Shown: positions 48,901 to 63,069, counted from the stretch's first letter. The stretch: DNA of 64,000 nucleotides from Anoplopoma fimbria (GCF_027596085.1 NC_072471.1:8125539-8189538), one strand, 5' to 3'. The notes: generated by a model not told the origin, from the sequence alone. Program-made: numbers and translations.

Positions 48901-51900
48901 TCTCGACCCAAACTTCTCACATGACTGGGTTTTTGCAGATTAGACTTTTTCACTGGCGCTCACGGGATGGATCGCCTTTTGAGCCAAGACGTCTGAGTGT
49001 GCTGGAGGACATGTGATGGGGCCTGCCTAATTAGAGAGAGGACATCCTATTCATGTTGACGCTAAGCTGGAACGTTTGGGCCTCGGCCTCCTGTGATCAG
49101 GGTAATTTGTCTGTGCCCCCTAACACCTCCCCTATGACTGCATAAGATGAAGGACTAGATGTCTTGTCAAACTGCATGAGTATCGGTCTGCACGGAAGCT
49201 ACTCTCCGAACAGGTCTGCTGAGAAAAATCTCAGGATCAGCACATTAACAAATTAACCTCTAGCCCATGGTCATGCTTCAGGATTGGCGTAATGAAGCAT
49301 AATTTGGACAAGCACTGCTCCCAGCCAGAATGGCTTCTCCTCTGGGATGCCCAGGAGTTTTGAGGGGGAAGAGTCAGCTTTAGCAGTTTACTAGTTCAGC
49401 TCTGCATAAAAATTTCAGACCATGTTTTCCTTTCGCCTTAGGCAGCTTTGGATTAAAGGCTTGATATGGGATGTGTGTGGGGGATATCATCCAAGTGGGA
49501 AATGTTTTTTGATAGTGGATGTAATCTAATATTATAGAGGTGGAGCACCATCTACACATGGCGAGGCAGTTGATACACAATAGCCTTGCTGTCAACAAGC
49601 AGCTAATGATAAAGAAGCTCTGAAGGTCTATTAGAATCTATTGATAGAATTGCTCCTGAACAATAAAATTGAACCAGAAAGATCAAACAATCTTTATCCT
49701 ATTTTGCTGTAACAGTAGGTTTCTCTTGTCACATTTATCTGGGTGTAAAAATGCCTTGCCTGCGTTTCTAGGAGCAACCTTTAGATAAGACAGATTGTTT
49801 CTTTGACAACGGTTAGAGAGGCAGGGAGCGCTGAGGGCTACAAGGAGAACCAGAGCTGTAGCTCTCTACCCAGGGCACCAAACATTCTCCCCAGGCCAAA
49901 GAGATCCCCGATGCTCCTGAATAAAAGAGTGAACATTGCCCTCTGCTCGCCTGTAGCGTCGCCCGATCTCATATCCTAAGATAGGTACAGATAGGTCACA
50001 TTATTGGTATTAACCTGAATAAATGGGGGTAATGGTTTGTTTGAACCCTGAAGATCTTTCCTTAAACTACACATTGACATCAGTTAACTGGTCATGTGGA
50101 TGAGGATAACCTTAGTGATGTCATCAGGGTTATTTCGGCTTGGGTTTTTAAGACAAAAATGTTTGTGTAGGAGTGTAGGATCCAGCATCTTTGGTGCTTG
50201 ACTATTTTAGATCTTTTTAAACCTATTGCAAGTCTGCATGAAAGTGCAATATGAAATCCCTAAAGTACTCCCCAATTTAACGTTACCATGATAATACATA
50301 GTTTGTTTTTGTAACAGTCACATGGTGTCATGACCGGGGAAATCCTGCAAACAAATTGTGGAGGACTGATTAGTGACTGAGATTCCAAATGTAGCCGTAT
50401 TGGTGCAGGAAAAAGATAAAGATACAGGTTTCAGGATACAGGTTGTAGAGTTCAGGTAAAGATTCCAGGTTACAGAACACAGAGGCAAGAAAACAAATGC
50501 ATGAGGCAACACAGCAACTTTTCTTGACAACATTCTGGCAAAGAGTGAGTGGGAAAGGGCTGCTGAAATTCTGCAGGGCTCATGAGTGAGAGTGGAAACA
50601 GGTGAGCAGGTGGGCTGAAAAGGCCTGGAGGGAAAAGGGTCCTTGAAGGGCAGCATGGAGCAGCTGGAGTGGAGTGGTGGACACGAGAAAGGCAATGCAG
50701 GAGTCCTGTATGAGGATTTATTTTACAGTTACTTATATATTTTTTACTTAACAAATAAGAGAACTTCTGATTTGGAGAATAACAATTAGATGGGGCAATC
50801 TAATTAGACAGGAAAGACTGTTGTTAAACAGACCACCACCTAACAAACCAAAATGTAGTTTTACTTTCTGTTTCTGAATTGAAACACAACTCTATTTAGC
50901 TTTCAGAAGCTCAATGACGATCACAACAGCTGTGTTCAGTAAAAGAAAATACGAGTGCAGAAAAGTTTAAATAACCACCTGTATTACTTGCTGTGCACAC
51001 ATTTTAGACCTCTAGGATTTATCACAATATAAAACCAAGCTGAGATAAAATAAAAAAGATATAACATATCCCCCATAGAGATGCCACCACATAAGTGGAG
51101 ATATGCCAGAGCTAAGGGCAATATTCTATATGAGTTGCTTCCTCCTTCGTTCAGAGCTATAAATTAATTTCTTTGTAAACAAGGTTTGTTCAAGGTTACG
51201 GTTGCCCCTTTCATGAATAACAGGCATGTTATTAAATGGCTGCTGTGCCTGTGCCACGGAAAAACAGCTTACTCATAAAGGGATCGTTTGAAGTTACAAT
51301 GTGATGCTCTCTCATTGTTATTTAATGAACTTGGTTCGTTTTTCCTCCAGCAAAATTCATTAAAATCAATCATTTTTTGCCTCATATTTTCCTCTTGCTT
51401 TTTTTTTTTTTTTTTTTTTTTTCTCTCCTGCAAACCAAACTTGGGTAAAGGAGATGAGAGGAAAGCTCTCCAAGTCTGAGAGAAAGGAAATCAACTAATC
51501 TAACCGTAGCCCTCATTCAGATCCAATTCATTACTTGGGCATATTGAGTAGAGGGAACAGTGCGTACCCCGGCAAGTCCGCCAATCTGCTCATCACCCAC
51601 TAATAGACACGGGCGCATGTGTAAGTGGAGGAAATATTGAAAGAGCTCGCATTCAGATCACAGCTGCCCCCTACCTTTGTTGTGGATGGCAAACGCCATT
51701 CGGATAAATGCTTGACACACGTTGCTGTTTTAACCCAAATTACCCCTGTGCCTTAGATCTCTCAATTGCCTAATTAACAAGAGCAGAGTCTGAAGCCTTT
51801 CAAGTTCTGCACTAAAAACAAAGGCGGTGAGCAATGTGGTGAGTCTGTTCTTCATTTGTGCACCTGGAGGGGAGGAATCACTGGTGACATAAAGAGGGGA

Positions 51901-52170
51901 AGGGCCACTGCAGAGAAGCAGACCCTCCCGCTGTTCCCCATTTCCTTTCTCAGTATCTGTAGTTTAATGATATGTGAGGTCTGAGGATCCCTGAGGGTCC
52001 TTGAAGGGGTTCGAGGGGGCACCAGCAAAATGAGTTTTTCCCTTTTGTATCCGAACACAGAACAGAATGAATGAATGAATGAGATGAACGACAATGAGAT
52101 CAAAATGAGATGTTCTCCCCTATTATCTTTCCTCCTATTGCATATTCTGACTTAAGGGCAAGGTTTAGAG
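45976..52170. other. Gene-poor region, no coding sequence recognised
   Basis: About 6 kb with no recognisable exon. Two short TAATTAA-rich patches occur near 46577-46620 and 48645-48705. A 25-bp poly-T lies at about 51400-51422 and a (GAAT)n run at about 52066-52080. Confidence 0.45.
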
Positions 52171-52173
52171 CAG

Positions 52174-52240
52174 TGGTTCCCAACCTTTTTAGTCTCACAT
52201 ACCCTCACATCCCTATTAGATGAGCTCAAATATACGTTCA
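52174..52240 (+). mobile_element. hAT-like end fragment
   Basis: CAGTGGTTCCCAACCTTTTT is typical of the terminus of hAT MITEs and resembles the left end of the element at 17728. A matching right end was not found in the next 400 bp, so only a fragment is claimed. Confidence 0.4.
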
Positions 52241-52439
52241 TCAACCGTGCCCGTCACGTTGCAAATGTGCTCATTTGAATTTGCACAAGTGACTGTCAAG
52301 GAACAAAACATATAAATATTTAATCTTGCAATGTTAAGATGTGGCATTGTTGGGCTTTCTTGTTTGATACGCCTATATGGCAGACTGCGAAGGTCGTTCA
52401 ACTTTTTTAGAAAGGAAGACTGGAAACTGTGCTCCAGTT

Positions 52440-53430
52440 ATTAGGGTATCTCACTGCTCAGCCAACCAGGAATGTTAATTTCAACAGTGGAACAGCAGAC
52501 AAGCTCTTTACCCTTGCAGGGCTGTTGGAAGGGTCATGGGAGTTTGCCCATTCAGTCTAAATCTTTTTTTTTGACATGAAGAAAATTTATGACTGTGTCC
52601 ACGGGGGAGTCCTGCGAGGGATATTGCTGGAATATGGGGTACCTGGGTCTTTGCTACGAGCCATCCGGTCCTTGTGTAACCAAAGTCAGAGCTGTGTCCA
52701 AAAAGTGGGAACAAAGTCAAACATGTTTCCAATGAGTGTGATCTTATACCAGGGTTGTCCCTTGGCACTGATTCTGTTTTTGATTCTCATGGACAGGATC
52801 TCAAGCGCAATCATGGGGAAGGAGAGTGTCCGGTTTGGGGAACCTCAGAATTGCGTCTTTGCTCTCTGCAGATGATGTGGTTCTGTTGGCCTCATCAGAC
52901 AGGGACCTCCAGCATGCACTGGGGCATTTTGCAGCCGAGTGTGAAGTGGTTAGGCTGGAGGACAGTACCCCCAGGTGTGAGGCCATTGTTTTCTGCCTGA
53001 AAACAGTGGACTGCTCCGTAGTTAATCATTGCCCCAAGTGAGAGGGTATATTTAAGTATCTAGATTCAAATGTAGAGTTAGATTGAAACTTTCCGGAGGA
53101 GGGAGCTTGGGTGGAAGGCAGAGCTCTAGATTTACCAGTCCATCTACATTAAAAACTTTAATTTATGATCAAGAGCTTTAGGTGGTGACCGAAAAAATTA
53201 GATTGCTGATACATTCAGCCAAATGGCTGGACTCAGCCTTTTACAGATCGGGTGAGTAGCTCAGACATCCGAGCTCCCTGTGGAGCCACAGCTCCTTTTA
53301 GTCAAAATATGTTTTTGTTTGGTGTCATCTGATTAGTCTGCCTTCTGGATGCCTCTCTTTAGAGGGTTTTTTTCCGGGCACGCATAACTGGTAAGAGGCC
53401 CAGGGGTAGACCCTGAATCTGAACCTGAAA
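52440..53430 (+). pseudogene. Decayed LINE reverse transcriptase (Rex-like)
   Basis: Non-LTR retrotransposon fragment. In order: SGTADKLFTLAG-like and LLEGSWEFAHSV words (52476-52550), KKIYDCVHGGVLRG, LLRAIRSLCNQSQSCV, LYQGCPLALILFLILMDRIS, then, after a frameshift near 52840, ASLLSADDVVLLASSDRDLQ (the catalytic two aspartates kept, the usual preceding Phe changed to Ser) and FAAECEV. Further on, only scattered matches remain (VVTE, SSDIR, and GKRPRGRP-like near 53390). Many stops and shifts. This type of reverse transcriptase is abundant in teleosts; assignment to Rex1 or Rex3/RTE is not settled here. Confidence 0.75.
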
Positions 53431-55879
53431 AAACATTCACACTGACATGAAAATAGACACCTTTTTTTTTAGTCCAAGAGAATGGAAATGAAAAATGGAA
53501 AAATCTAAGCGAACAAAGAGAGGAGGAAAAATATAAGAGAAAAAAATCCCTTTGGATTTTGAAGATGCTTATACAAAGGTCTTTGATGTCTCTGAATTAT
53601 ATGTTTCTCACTTATTCAGGCTATTCATCTTTGCTCACCAACCAGACTTGATGTTTTTTTTTTCAAACTGTTGGTATAATTACTTTCTACACCTCGATCT
53701 GACTCTGTCTGCTTTATCTGACAAGTTACACTGTTGCTCTGCCTGAAAAAGAATTAAAGTTACACAACCAAAACCAGCCATCCGCTGAAGGCAACAATGT
53801 GAAAAATGGCAGAAATCAATACAGCGTTTCAACTCACCCTCAAGGATGTTGGGAAGTAAGGATGACTGAGAAGCAGCAGGAGTCCTAACATGGAAGAGCA
53901 ACCAGATAATAGATGGGGGAAAGAGCTCAGCATCTAATTATATTATCAGATGGTCTCTGTTGCAGACACAGTGTTGTATCAAGGAGAGCTAGAGGTGACA
54001 GAGAGAAACAGATATTTCTAGGTGTTCTTAAATCATCAAAGGGGCACATAAGATGCAGTACCACAAAAAAAAAATCAATAGGCAACCTTTCTTGAACTTG
54101 TTGAATGTAGAAAACTTCAGTTTTGGGTTGTTTTGGTCTATTTTTGTAGTTTTATCTATCATTCTTTTGGTAAGATCTTACTCACCAGAGTACAGGAAGA
54201 TACACGGACATGGCAGCTACAACTGATTTATGCCTGCCTATTAGTTCCGCTTTGTGCTTGCACAGACCTTATAGAAAGAACAAACAAGGAGTTCAACTTA
54301 CTTCAATGTAAACCCTTTCGCAGCAATAGTGGACTGTAAGAGCTTGTGAAATATATAGTACAACCTGCAAGAATCTTCTTAGGGGACTTTCGTCCAGGAA
54401 AGTGCTGTTCGTGTCCCGTGCAAAAAAAAAAAAAAAAAATGGCTAGTAAGTCAAGTTAATTTCAACCAAGCTCATGTTGGTTGCCTAAACCTTACTTAAG
54501 AGGGACGTTTTTTTTTACTAAGTAAATCATGCATGTAAGGAGCGTATATTTACATGCCATCCTGACACATTGAAAACTAACGGTAGATGAGTTGAGCAAC
54601 GCTGACCAAACTTCATTATTTAAAAAGTTGGGAGTGAGAATTTGTTGAGGAAACACATTTTTTATTTTATAATCCATTAAGATTAATCTATTTGTTGTTG
54701 ATCATTAGAATGCCTTACAATTGATTATGGAAAGTGCTTATATTTGCACTCTTAAACCATGCAAATGCTGGGGCATGGTGGCCATGGTGAATTTCCTCTA
54801 ATAGCCTCATTTTGCTTGCAATCTTGCAAAGCGATGAACATGTTTTTTTATTCAGTTCCAAATAACTTGGTTTGGGAGTCAATTTAAAGTTGGCTTTTAT
54901 TTACAACACTGCATCCCAGACCTCCGCAAGGGAACTGATAAGCAAAAAGTTAAAACTGATAGGAGAAAATAAGACTTGTGGTCTAAGGGAGAAGGGGGAG
55001 TTTTCTATAGAGATAAAAACAAATTGATATGCAAGCTGCTTGAGTTTAAGAAGAAAAATGACTCCTTTTGCAGGAAATACGTGACTTAAATGTGAAGCTC
55101 TAGGCCCCCGAAAAATCATGTGTCAGTGCACCATCATGACAAGTATCATCCCTGATGCATAAAGTAGGGATTCATTATGTGATTACATAAAGTAGATCTC
55201 CTGCGAGTGAGACCCAACCAGAGAGAGTGATGACAAAGTGTCAAACAGTGACTTACACTGACACACCATCTCTCTATCTCCACTCTACACACAGCAAATA
55301 AATCCATAAGCACCGTGTTGGAGCGCGCTGCCATTTTCTGCTGTCACCATCATTTTATTCCCCTGTTAATAATTCCCTCCCGCCCACTCTGTCTTTCTCT
55401 CCCGCAGGCCTTGGTTGCCACATTTGCTCCACAAGCATAATACCCACCTGCTCCTGTCACACCTCCTGGCATTTCATCCCCAACATTGGGCAGGCAGGTA
55501 GGAACAGGCCGTAATTGAAATTCATAACAGTAGAACAGTGTGTGTGTGAACATAAACATATATCGCTCATACAAGACTGCATGTGTAAAAAATGCAGCTG
55601 TATAAATTTGGGATATTGCACTGCACATGTGACTCCATGAATGCATAAACTGGTGCGTTTCTGTGTATGTGATGGAACCATTACCACTCCGGGATACGAG
55701 CACTCTATCCAAATAAACCAACTGCTGACAAATATGTGCATCGCCACTGTGGGGTCATTCTGCTGCATGACCCGCTTAGTAATGAGGACAGGGATGAGAC
55801 GGGGAGAGGACAGAAGTCAGGCTGTTCTGTACTGAGTGGGTGAAGTCAGAGAATGTTTTGAATATCTAAGTTTGGCTGC
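53431..55879. other. Gene-poor region, nothing recognised
   Basis: No coding sequence recognised; a poly-A run lies at about 54421-54439. Confidence 0.45.
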
Positions 55880-56430
55880 ACCCATATACTCTATATAAGA
55901 AGTGGATATAGTCATTGTGACTTCACCCATTGGTTTGGGGACTGCCGTTTTTGAAGCTTTGAGTCTGGCGTTTTGGCCGTCGCCGTCTTGAAGCATGGCC
56001 GTCGCCATCTTGGCTTTTTTGCAGTCAGTGAACGGAAGGAGCCATATTTAGATGGCGGAGAAGTAACAAGGAGAAACTGTATAACGCTCTGGTAGGGTAG
56101 GGACCTGTCAATCACAAGTTAGCTCCGCCCTAAAGCATACTCTGCTATATGGTCTGGTTTACTCTAAATGGGACCATAATTTAATAAATGAACATCATGC
56201 TGTGTTGAAAAAGACTTGAAACTAGAGATTGAGACCATAAACTCATGTTTACAATGTTTACTGTGGTAATAAATCAAATGAGAAGTAGGGTCATTTTCTC
56301 ATAGACTTCTATATAATCTGACTTCTTTTTGCAACCAGAGGAGTCGCCCCCTGCTGGCCATTAGAAAGAATGCAAGTTAAAAACAATTCCGCATTGGCTT
56401 CCCTCTTGAGAGCCGGAGGTAGCCGCCTGA
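55880..56430 (+). repeat. Widespread percomorph interspersed repeat
   Basis: About 550 bp with blocks I recognise from many fish genomes: TGTGACTTCACCCATTGGTT, CTAAATGGGACCATAATTTA, CATGCTGTGTTGAAAAAGAC, AGAAGTAGGGTCATTTTCTC, CAACCAGAGGAGTCGCCCCC and TGCTGGCCATTAGAAAGAAT, ending GGAGGTAGCCGCCTGA. Probably a non-autonomous element; class and exact termini unresolved. Confidence 0.6.
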
Positions 56431-56589
56431 CTACACCAGGTTAAACCAACATGAGCTGTTAACTGTCAAGACTGGATTATCAAAATGAGCTAATGGGAAA
56501 CTGCCCACTTTGCTCAACTACACTCCAGGCTAATGGGAGACCTGCATTGTTACCACGGGTCAGGTCGTAATATTCTAATATTGTACACT

Positions 56590-57082
56590 TTGGTTTTTGG
56601 ACATAAAATCTCTTTTAAATCACTTCTTAAAACACATTTTTATAGATTGGCTTTTATGTGATGTCGTCGTTTTATTGGTTCATTTTCATTTGGTCTTGGT
56701 ATTTTATCTTATATTTGTTTACTATATTTTACCATTATCACTTGATTTTATTTATTTTATTTATTTTATTTATTTTATTTATTTTATTTTATTTTATTTA
56801 TTTTATTTATTTTATTTATTTTATTTTTTATTTATTTATTTATTTTATTTATTTTATTTATTTTATTTATTTTTTATTTATTTTATTTATTTTATTTATT
56901 TTATTTATTTTATTTATTTTTTTATTTATTTTATTTTTTTTTTTTATTTTTTTTATTTTTTTGATTGTCACTTGTTATTTCATTTTGTTTCTTATGCACT
57001 GTCTTGCTGGCTGGTCTGTCAAAGCACTTTGTAAACCTTGTTTTTAAAAGGTGCTATATAAATAAAGTTATTATTATTATTA
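56590..57082 (+). repeat. LINE 3' tail with internal (TTTTA)n expansion
   Basis: Begins near AAAACACATTTTTATAGATT and ends AAAGCACTTTGTAAACC, AAAAGGTGCTATATAAATAA, AGTTATTATTATTATTAT. This arrangement with a (TTA)n end is a common fish non-LTR tail. Between 56745 and 56961 the element body has grown into a pentanucleotide/nonanucleotide TTTTA/TTTAT array. Confidence 0.6.
56745..56961 (+). repeat. (TTTTA/TTTAT)n array, about 217 bp
   Basis: Long array of TTTTATTTA units with occasional T insertions toward the right end. Overlapping open frames encode Phe-Ile-Tyr-Leu runs and are artefacts. Confidence 0.9.
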
Positions 57083-60000
57083 TAAAATGAAGCTGCCATT
57101 TAACGGCTGATGTATGGACTCCACTTAATAAAAAATATGAGGGAACAGGAAATATAATGCTGGATGGGAGGTTTGTGATGCTGTGGCTAAAAAGAAAACT
57201 TTTTAAATCAGAAAATGTTTAATGAATCTAAATCATTAATATTGTTAACATTTTCAGTCCCACTGGGTGAGTAGTGGAGAATGTAATTTATTTTAAATCA
57301 TTTCTTTCGATGCTTCACCCATCTGAAATCATCCTGACGACAAATTACAATCACCATTGCAATGTATTACTTGATTCATTTTAATCATGGTGAGATTTGT
57401 ACCTCCTGACACCAGTTAATCGAAAACATTTTTTTGTGAAAATGTGAATGCTTTCACTAGCTCAGCTTGTACTTCTATGGGATTGGACCCCATTGTTTAT
57501 AAAACATTTGCTTGATATAAAACAATTAGGAAGGTTGTTGCAGTTCATGAAAACTAAAGTTTAAATGGTACAGAAAGAAAAACCTTGGACAAAACATCTT
57601 TCGAGCATCTTCATTTTTAATGCAAAATGACAAATGTATTTGTGATGGAAAAAAAAGAGGAGGGGGGAATGAAGTAGGATTTGACGATTTTGATCAATAA
57701 CTTTCTCTGGATCATTGGCTCATATGCCGGCCCTCAGTCTCTGGTTTTAGCTCCAGTGGATCTTCTTTAATCCACACAAACCAAGAGACAATCTATCTGC
57801 AGATGGAATGGCACCTTTAAGCTTAAGCTCCTCTTACGCAGAGCAAGAGCTTGTGAGGGTGTTAAAAGCGTGAGTCGTCTTCTAAAAGCATCAGGACCTG
57901 ACCTTGAATCCATTAACGCACTAATTTGACTGCTAAGAGCTCCCCCAGAGTCGTTATCGGCTCATAATCCTTATCATCCCGTGCCCACCTGATTGTTTCG
58001 AGAGGAACTGGTTTTGTTTTGTGATCGAAGGGAGGTCGACGATGACGAGGCATTAAATGGCCCAAATAAAAGTATGAATACTCAGTATTTTTCACACACT
58101 GTATGCACCTTCTACACCTTATTAGGATGGAGCATTGGTGACCAATTGGGTGCACTTGTTGCTAATTCAAGACCAGGGGTTCGTGAAGTTCTTTGCAGCT
58201 GGGAACCTGTGACCTGAGAGCGGCTATATTGGGACATAAATTGCTGTGTTATCTGGTTTGTGGATGTCCATGAATGTGTGTGTGTGCCTGTTGACGTGAA
58301 GTGCAGGAGTGAGTCAGACTTCTCTAATTGAACCGCTGAGGAGGAGGAGGAGGAGGAGGAGGAGAGGAGGAGGAGAAAGGAAGGAGAGATGCCACCTCCT
58401 ACTACTCTCTAATACCACTGAGATATTGCCTGCTGGTGGCCAGGGTTGAGGGCGCTGGGGGAGGAGAGACAGCAGGTTTGCAACCGGTACAGCAGGGTGC
58501 AATAAAAAGTTCCTCTCCACCTTGAATGAAATCTCTCTCTCTCTCTCTCTCTCTAATGCTCTCTCTAATGCTCTCTGTCTTCGTCTCTCTCCGGAAGTCA
58601 GGGGGTGGTAATTGGTGTGAAAAAAAGTCTGTTCTATAGTAGGTCACTGTATCACACGCTGCTGCCTTAAATAATGCATAAATAAAGCCTTAAAAGGAGT
58701 TCTAAATACCCTATAATGGGTCACAGTATGACAGAATGGTGGCCTCAATAACTCTCTCATCAGCTCCAGTTGATGGGAGAATTATTGAATTCAAATACCG
58801 GCAAATGTATCAATATTACATTAACTCACAACAAAAATTACTTCTTTGTATACACATAATAAGGCGGTCGGATATTTCAGTCAACAATGTTGCTATTCAG
58901 AATGAAAACTTGTTATACATTTAATAAACCCATGAAAAGGTACATAAATACACTCATGGTTCTTGTATTCTTTGATTCATTCTTCTTTTCATACATTGTA
59001 TTCATTCAGGTTTCCCTTTAAAGAAACAGAACAGATTGGGACTCTACAACTTTGTTAAAAAGCAAGTTAACCTTTTTTTTCAGTTACTTACTTTGCATTT
59101 TCTATCATTGTTTTCTCTTGGCTCTCTATAAGTTAATATTTGTCTGAGCTGTTGAGAATAACAGTGATCGGCGTACAGCAGTAAACTAGACAAACTTTGG
59201 GAATTTGGCTAAAACTGTTCTAGTCCTTAAAAAAAACACATTGAAGGACCGCCCACTTATCTGTCGTCCTCTGCATAAGTGGAAAAAAAATACTCATTGG
59301 CTAGCCTTGTCTGAACATTTCAAAGAGCCCAAACAGAAAATGACAAATTCATCAAATATTTTGAGCAAATTGGTTTGCCTGCAAAACACAGTGTAACAGG
59401 CCCACTCTACATTTTTGTGTGGAATGACTTTTCCACTTGGTGGGGCTACGGCCCTAAAGGTAGCTTTTGTATTATGGACAGATTTTGTATTTTTAAGATT
59501 AGTTTTGAAACTGCTTCGCAACCGCTGACAGTGAATCTTGTGTTCTGGATGTTATTATCATACTATCGGTGATGTGTCTATGTTTTAGTTCCAGTGCTCT
59601 GCACAGATCTGACACCTGCCCACCCACCTAATCTCAGCCCCGGCTCTCTGTGCCTGTGTTGGCGGCACCGAGGTCCCCTGGGGATCGCCGGAAGATAATA
59701 ACCTTATATTTTTAGGTGGATAAAATGTACCCAAATTCACAGATATGTAGGATATTGCTATAAAAAGTAAACAGAGGAAAGGTTAAGAAAAAGGCCATTG
59801 TCAATAGGGTTTATCCTCTGGCCACCACGAGTGTGTGATTTTATGGCAATCCATCCAATACTTGTTGGGATTTTTCTTACTGACACTGCCTTCTCTCGAG
59901 CTACGCCGCTAGCATGGCTAAACATATTGAGTATGCATTTTAAAAATGCTTGTTGCTGAAAAATACCTATATTTGTGTGCTTGGAAAGGTGTTGTAAATG

Positions 60001-63000
60001 GAAAGCACTGAGCCATAACTATACAGTATGTCTAATATATACAGGGAGGTTAAAGGTCAGAATAGAAAAACTGCTTGCAGGCTTGGCTGTTTGTCAGCTT
60101 CACTCTCATGGCTGGGTGAAAACGAACGAGCTAAATCGAGGGTCATGACTTCAAAACAATAACCATTACCAGTCAGACGCTGCATGGACCTTCAGGAGCA
60201 AGGTCATACCGCAATGAATTACCAGGCGTAAGCTATGATATCATACAGAGCTTCCCTTGAATCAAGGCCAGTGAAAATACAGAACTACAATATGGCGAGG
60301 AGTAAATCATGAGGAAACCCCTCTGGCCTGAGCATCCAGGGCCCAGAGCTAACAAGTCATTACTGCAAGGATAACACCCAGAAGAGAATATCACATTTTG
60401 CACGAGGCACATTAACAATAAATCAAGGATCAGTTACACAGTACTTGGCCCTTTTAATTAGTCTATTTTTTGAACAAAACTGTTTTTCCACCGTACTTCA
60501 CGCAGGACTGTGCAGAAATCCTGATGATCTAACTTAAAACCGTCCTTTCATTTCATTCCGTTTGACCAGTGAAGCTTTGATTGAATCCCAGCCCTCCTCT
60601 TTTGAAGTGCTTGTGCTCAATTTCCATTTTCCATTCTTGCCGTCTCGCCCAACGCTGACGCCACCTCTGCAGCTCTCATGACACGTTGTTCTATTCGGGA
60701 TTTATCAGGCCACAGAGAGGAAGCTCAACTCTCAAGTGGCCCTCGTCGTCTGCTCGCGGCGGTCGTACAAAGGAGACAAAAGAGGCCGGGTGATGAGTAA
60801 AGGCAGACCGTATGAGTTGACTTCTCGTTTTATCGCTGGTGCAATCAACAACACAGTGTTTACAGTGTAAATAACCACAAGGGCTGGGGATATAAATAAA
60901 TAGTGTGTTATGCGCTGCTGTCTTTTTCCGTCCTTCTCTGTCATTTCCTCTGGGGACACTTGAGCTCAACCATTGATCAACAGGCAGTCAGCTTGGCCAG
61001 AGCCGTTAAGTCATGCAGGTGTAAACAGTATAGTAGAAAGATGCTCCATCCTTTTCCACCAATAAGTTCCAAATTATCTCTTTGCAATACTGTGGATAAA
61101 GACAGCATCAAAGTATCCTCTGGTGGATTTACTGACAGTATGGATCCACACATTCAATTCCAACAAATAAAAGTAATCAAACCATGCAACATATTATTAT
61201 TTTTCCCTCCATTTGCCTGGTGTGATTGTTTTAGAGCCATCTAATTGTTGACTTCACTCCCTATCTGCTCCACCTCTCTGAGGGAAAGACGTGCGAAGCC
61301 ATTGGCAGAGCTCAGCATCTGTATGAAATCACTAATGTGGCGATAAATGCCGCGACCGAAAGTCATATAGGAGCAGGGGCTACCAAGGAAGAAGATATAG
61401 CTGCACTTAATATAGGTGGGCCACATAAAATCACGTTAATGCATTCCATTTATGGGTCGACACTTGTGCATAAAAGGCTGATAGAGGTGTCTATTGAGCC
61501 AATGCCTCCGCTCGATGCATGCTATATAGCAACACATGTCAGGCGTGTGTGTTGGCTTAGTTGTAGGTGGGTGGATGAATCTGCTTTAACACTTCATAAA
61601 GGAAAACGGAGCATTCAGATGCGGTTGGAACTGACTCAAGACAAGGTGGGTTTACTAAAACTTCAGGGGGCTGATTGGACAAAGAAAGGTACATAAAAAA
61701 ACATGCAAAATGATGTTTCTGCTGATAAACCTTTGAGCGATGTACGAAGTAAAAAGATGCAGGCATTTTTTAGTTCAAGGTGTGTTTCCCAGGTTGCTTA
61801 TCAAAAATTCATGGCCTCTTAACAGACCATTCTGACTGCAGATTTTTCACCGCAGCTCTTTGTATCTGGAGCGTGTTAGAAAATGTCTTGTTTGTTTCCA
61901 AGGTAGAGTTTAGATTTATTGTCATACACAAACTTGTGGTTTCATTCTTTTATTAGTCTGGCCTCATTTTGAAATGGTTTCACAGCACTGTGTGGCTGTA
62001 CACCCTTTGCACACATCCCTTAAAAGAGTGGATTTACTTTTTTAATTCGTCACATTTGTGTCAGCTGTTTCAAGCTCTGGATATACTGCCCCACCTGAGG
62101 TCTCATAAGGGGTCGCACCTCTTTCCTACTCACCCTTTTTTTAATAGTTTAGATGTTTTTTTTCATCTTAGTGGCACCTTTAAAATTCTTACTTCGTCAG
62201 ATGACCCTATGTAATAGCAATGGCTTACTAGTGCTAGTAACTGAGAGTCAACATGTTGAGATATTTGTTTTTGTTTGCTGGTCTGTGTATCTCCACCGTC
62301 CGCTAGCACTGTGGACCCGTAACTCCAACTAACAAGCTTGCACAAGCCAAGTGTATGTTTCCTGCTCGGCAAGAAATGCCAGAAAGCCAAAGTTAATGAG
62401 TGCTGGGTGAAGATTGTGTAACATCTAGGAAGCCAGAGAGATATTGGATATTTTTGCTCAGGAGTTGGTGGACCAAAACAGGACTAGAACACAGATGAAT
62501 ACTGGATTAAAAGATGATGGCTACTAAACAAAGACAATTCCAACTGGATGTCCACGTTGCTCTGTTTGTGTTGTAAGTAGGCACTTTGGATGAACCCGAC
62601 CAAGGCCACAAGTCAAAAATTGGCCGTCTAAACATAAAGTTGTGTTGTAAAATCCTTACGAGTGCTAGTAACAAGTGTTGCTGGAGTTTTAAACATCCTC
62701 AGACTTTTGCCCTCCTCCATGCACCTTGGCAGGAGGTGAAGTTGTGCCAGAAACCCCCACTCTGAAATGTAACCCAATAATATATCACAGCTCTTACAGC
62801 TTCTGGGTGATAAACATACTGAATTTAGCTTTAGTATTGGTTGTAGTGTAACCATAGAACTGTATTTACTTTTTGTAACTACTAATGAGCATAGCTCCTT
62901 CTCAATGCCGCTTTAAAGGGCCCCCGGGGTTGCAAGTTTTTGAAGGATGGATGGATTTTGTTTTTCATTTCCTAACACAGGGCCAGATTTCAGTTATCAG

Positions 63001-63016
63001 ATTCATATCCAGAACC
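57083..63016. other. Gene-poor region, no coding sequence recognised
   Basis: About 6 kb. It contains a (GGA)n run (about 58338-58376) and a short CT run (58530-58552). A 119-codon open frame at 61337-61696 has no recognisable domain and is not called as a gene. Confidence 0.45.
58338..58376 (+). repeat. (GGA)n microsatellite
   Basis: GAG/GGA trinucleotide run with one short interruption. Confidence 0.8.
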
Positions 63017-63069
63017 TTGCAAATTTCCCCGCTGCGGGACTAATAAAGGATTATCTTATCTTATCTTAT
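63017..63069 (+). repeat. LINE-tail repeat (TTATC-tailed), short third copy
   Basis: CTTGCAAATTTCCCCGCTGC, GGGACTAATAAAGGATTATC and three further TTATC units: the last 53 bp of the family also found at 17288-17512 and 19497-19776. 5' truncation to the last tens of bases is usual for non-LTR elements. Confidence 0.7.

Noticed and set aside
56597..57047. Long open frames rich in Phe, Ile, Tyr and Leu
   Set aside because: Translation of the TTTTA array inside a LINE tail.
61337..61696. 119-codon open frame on the plus strand, with overlapping minus-strand frames
   Set aside because: No recognisable domain or composition bias, and no splice context; open frames of this size are expected by chance in 64 kb.
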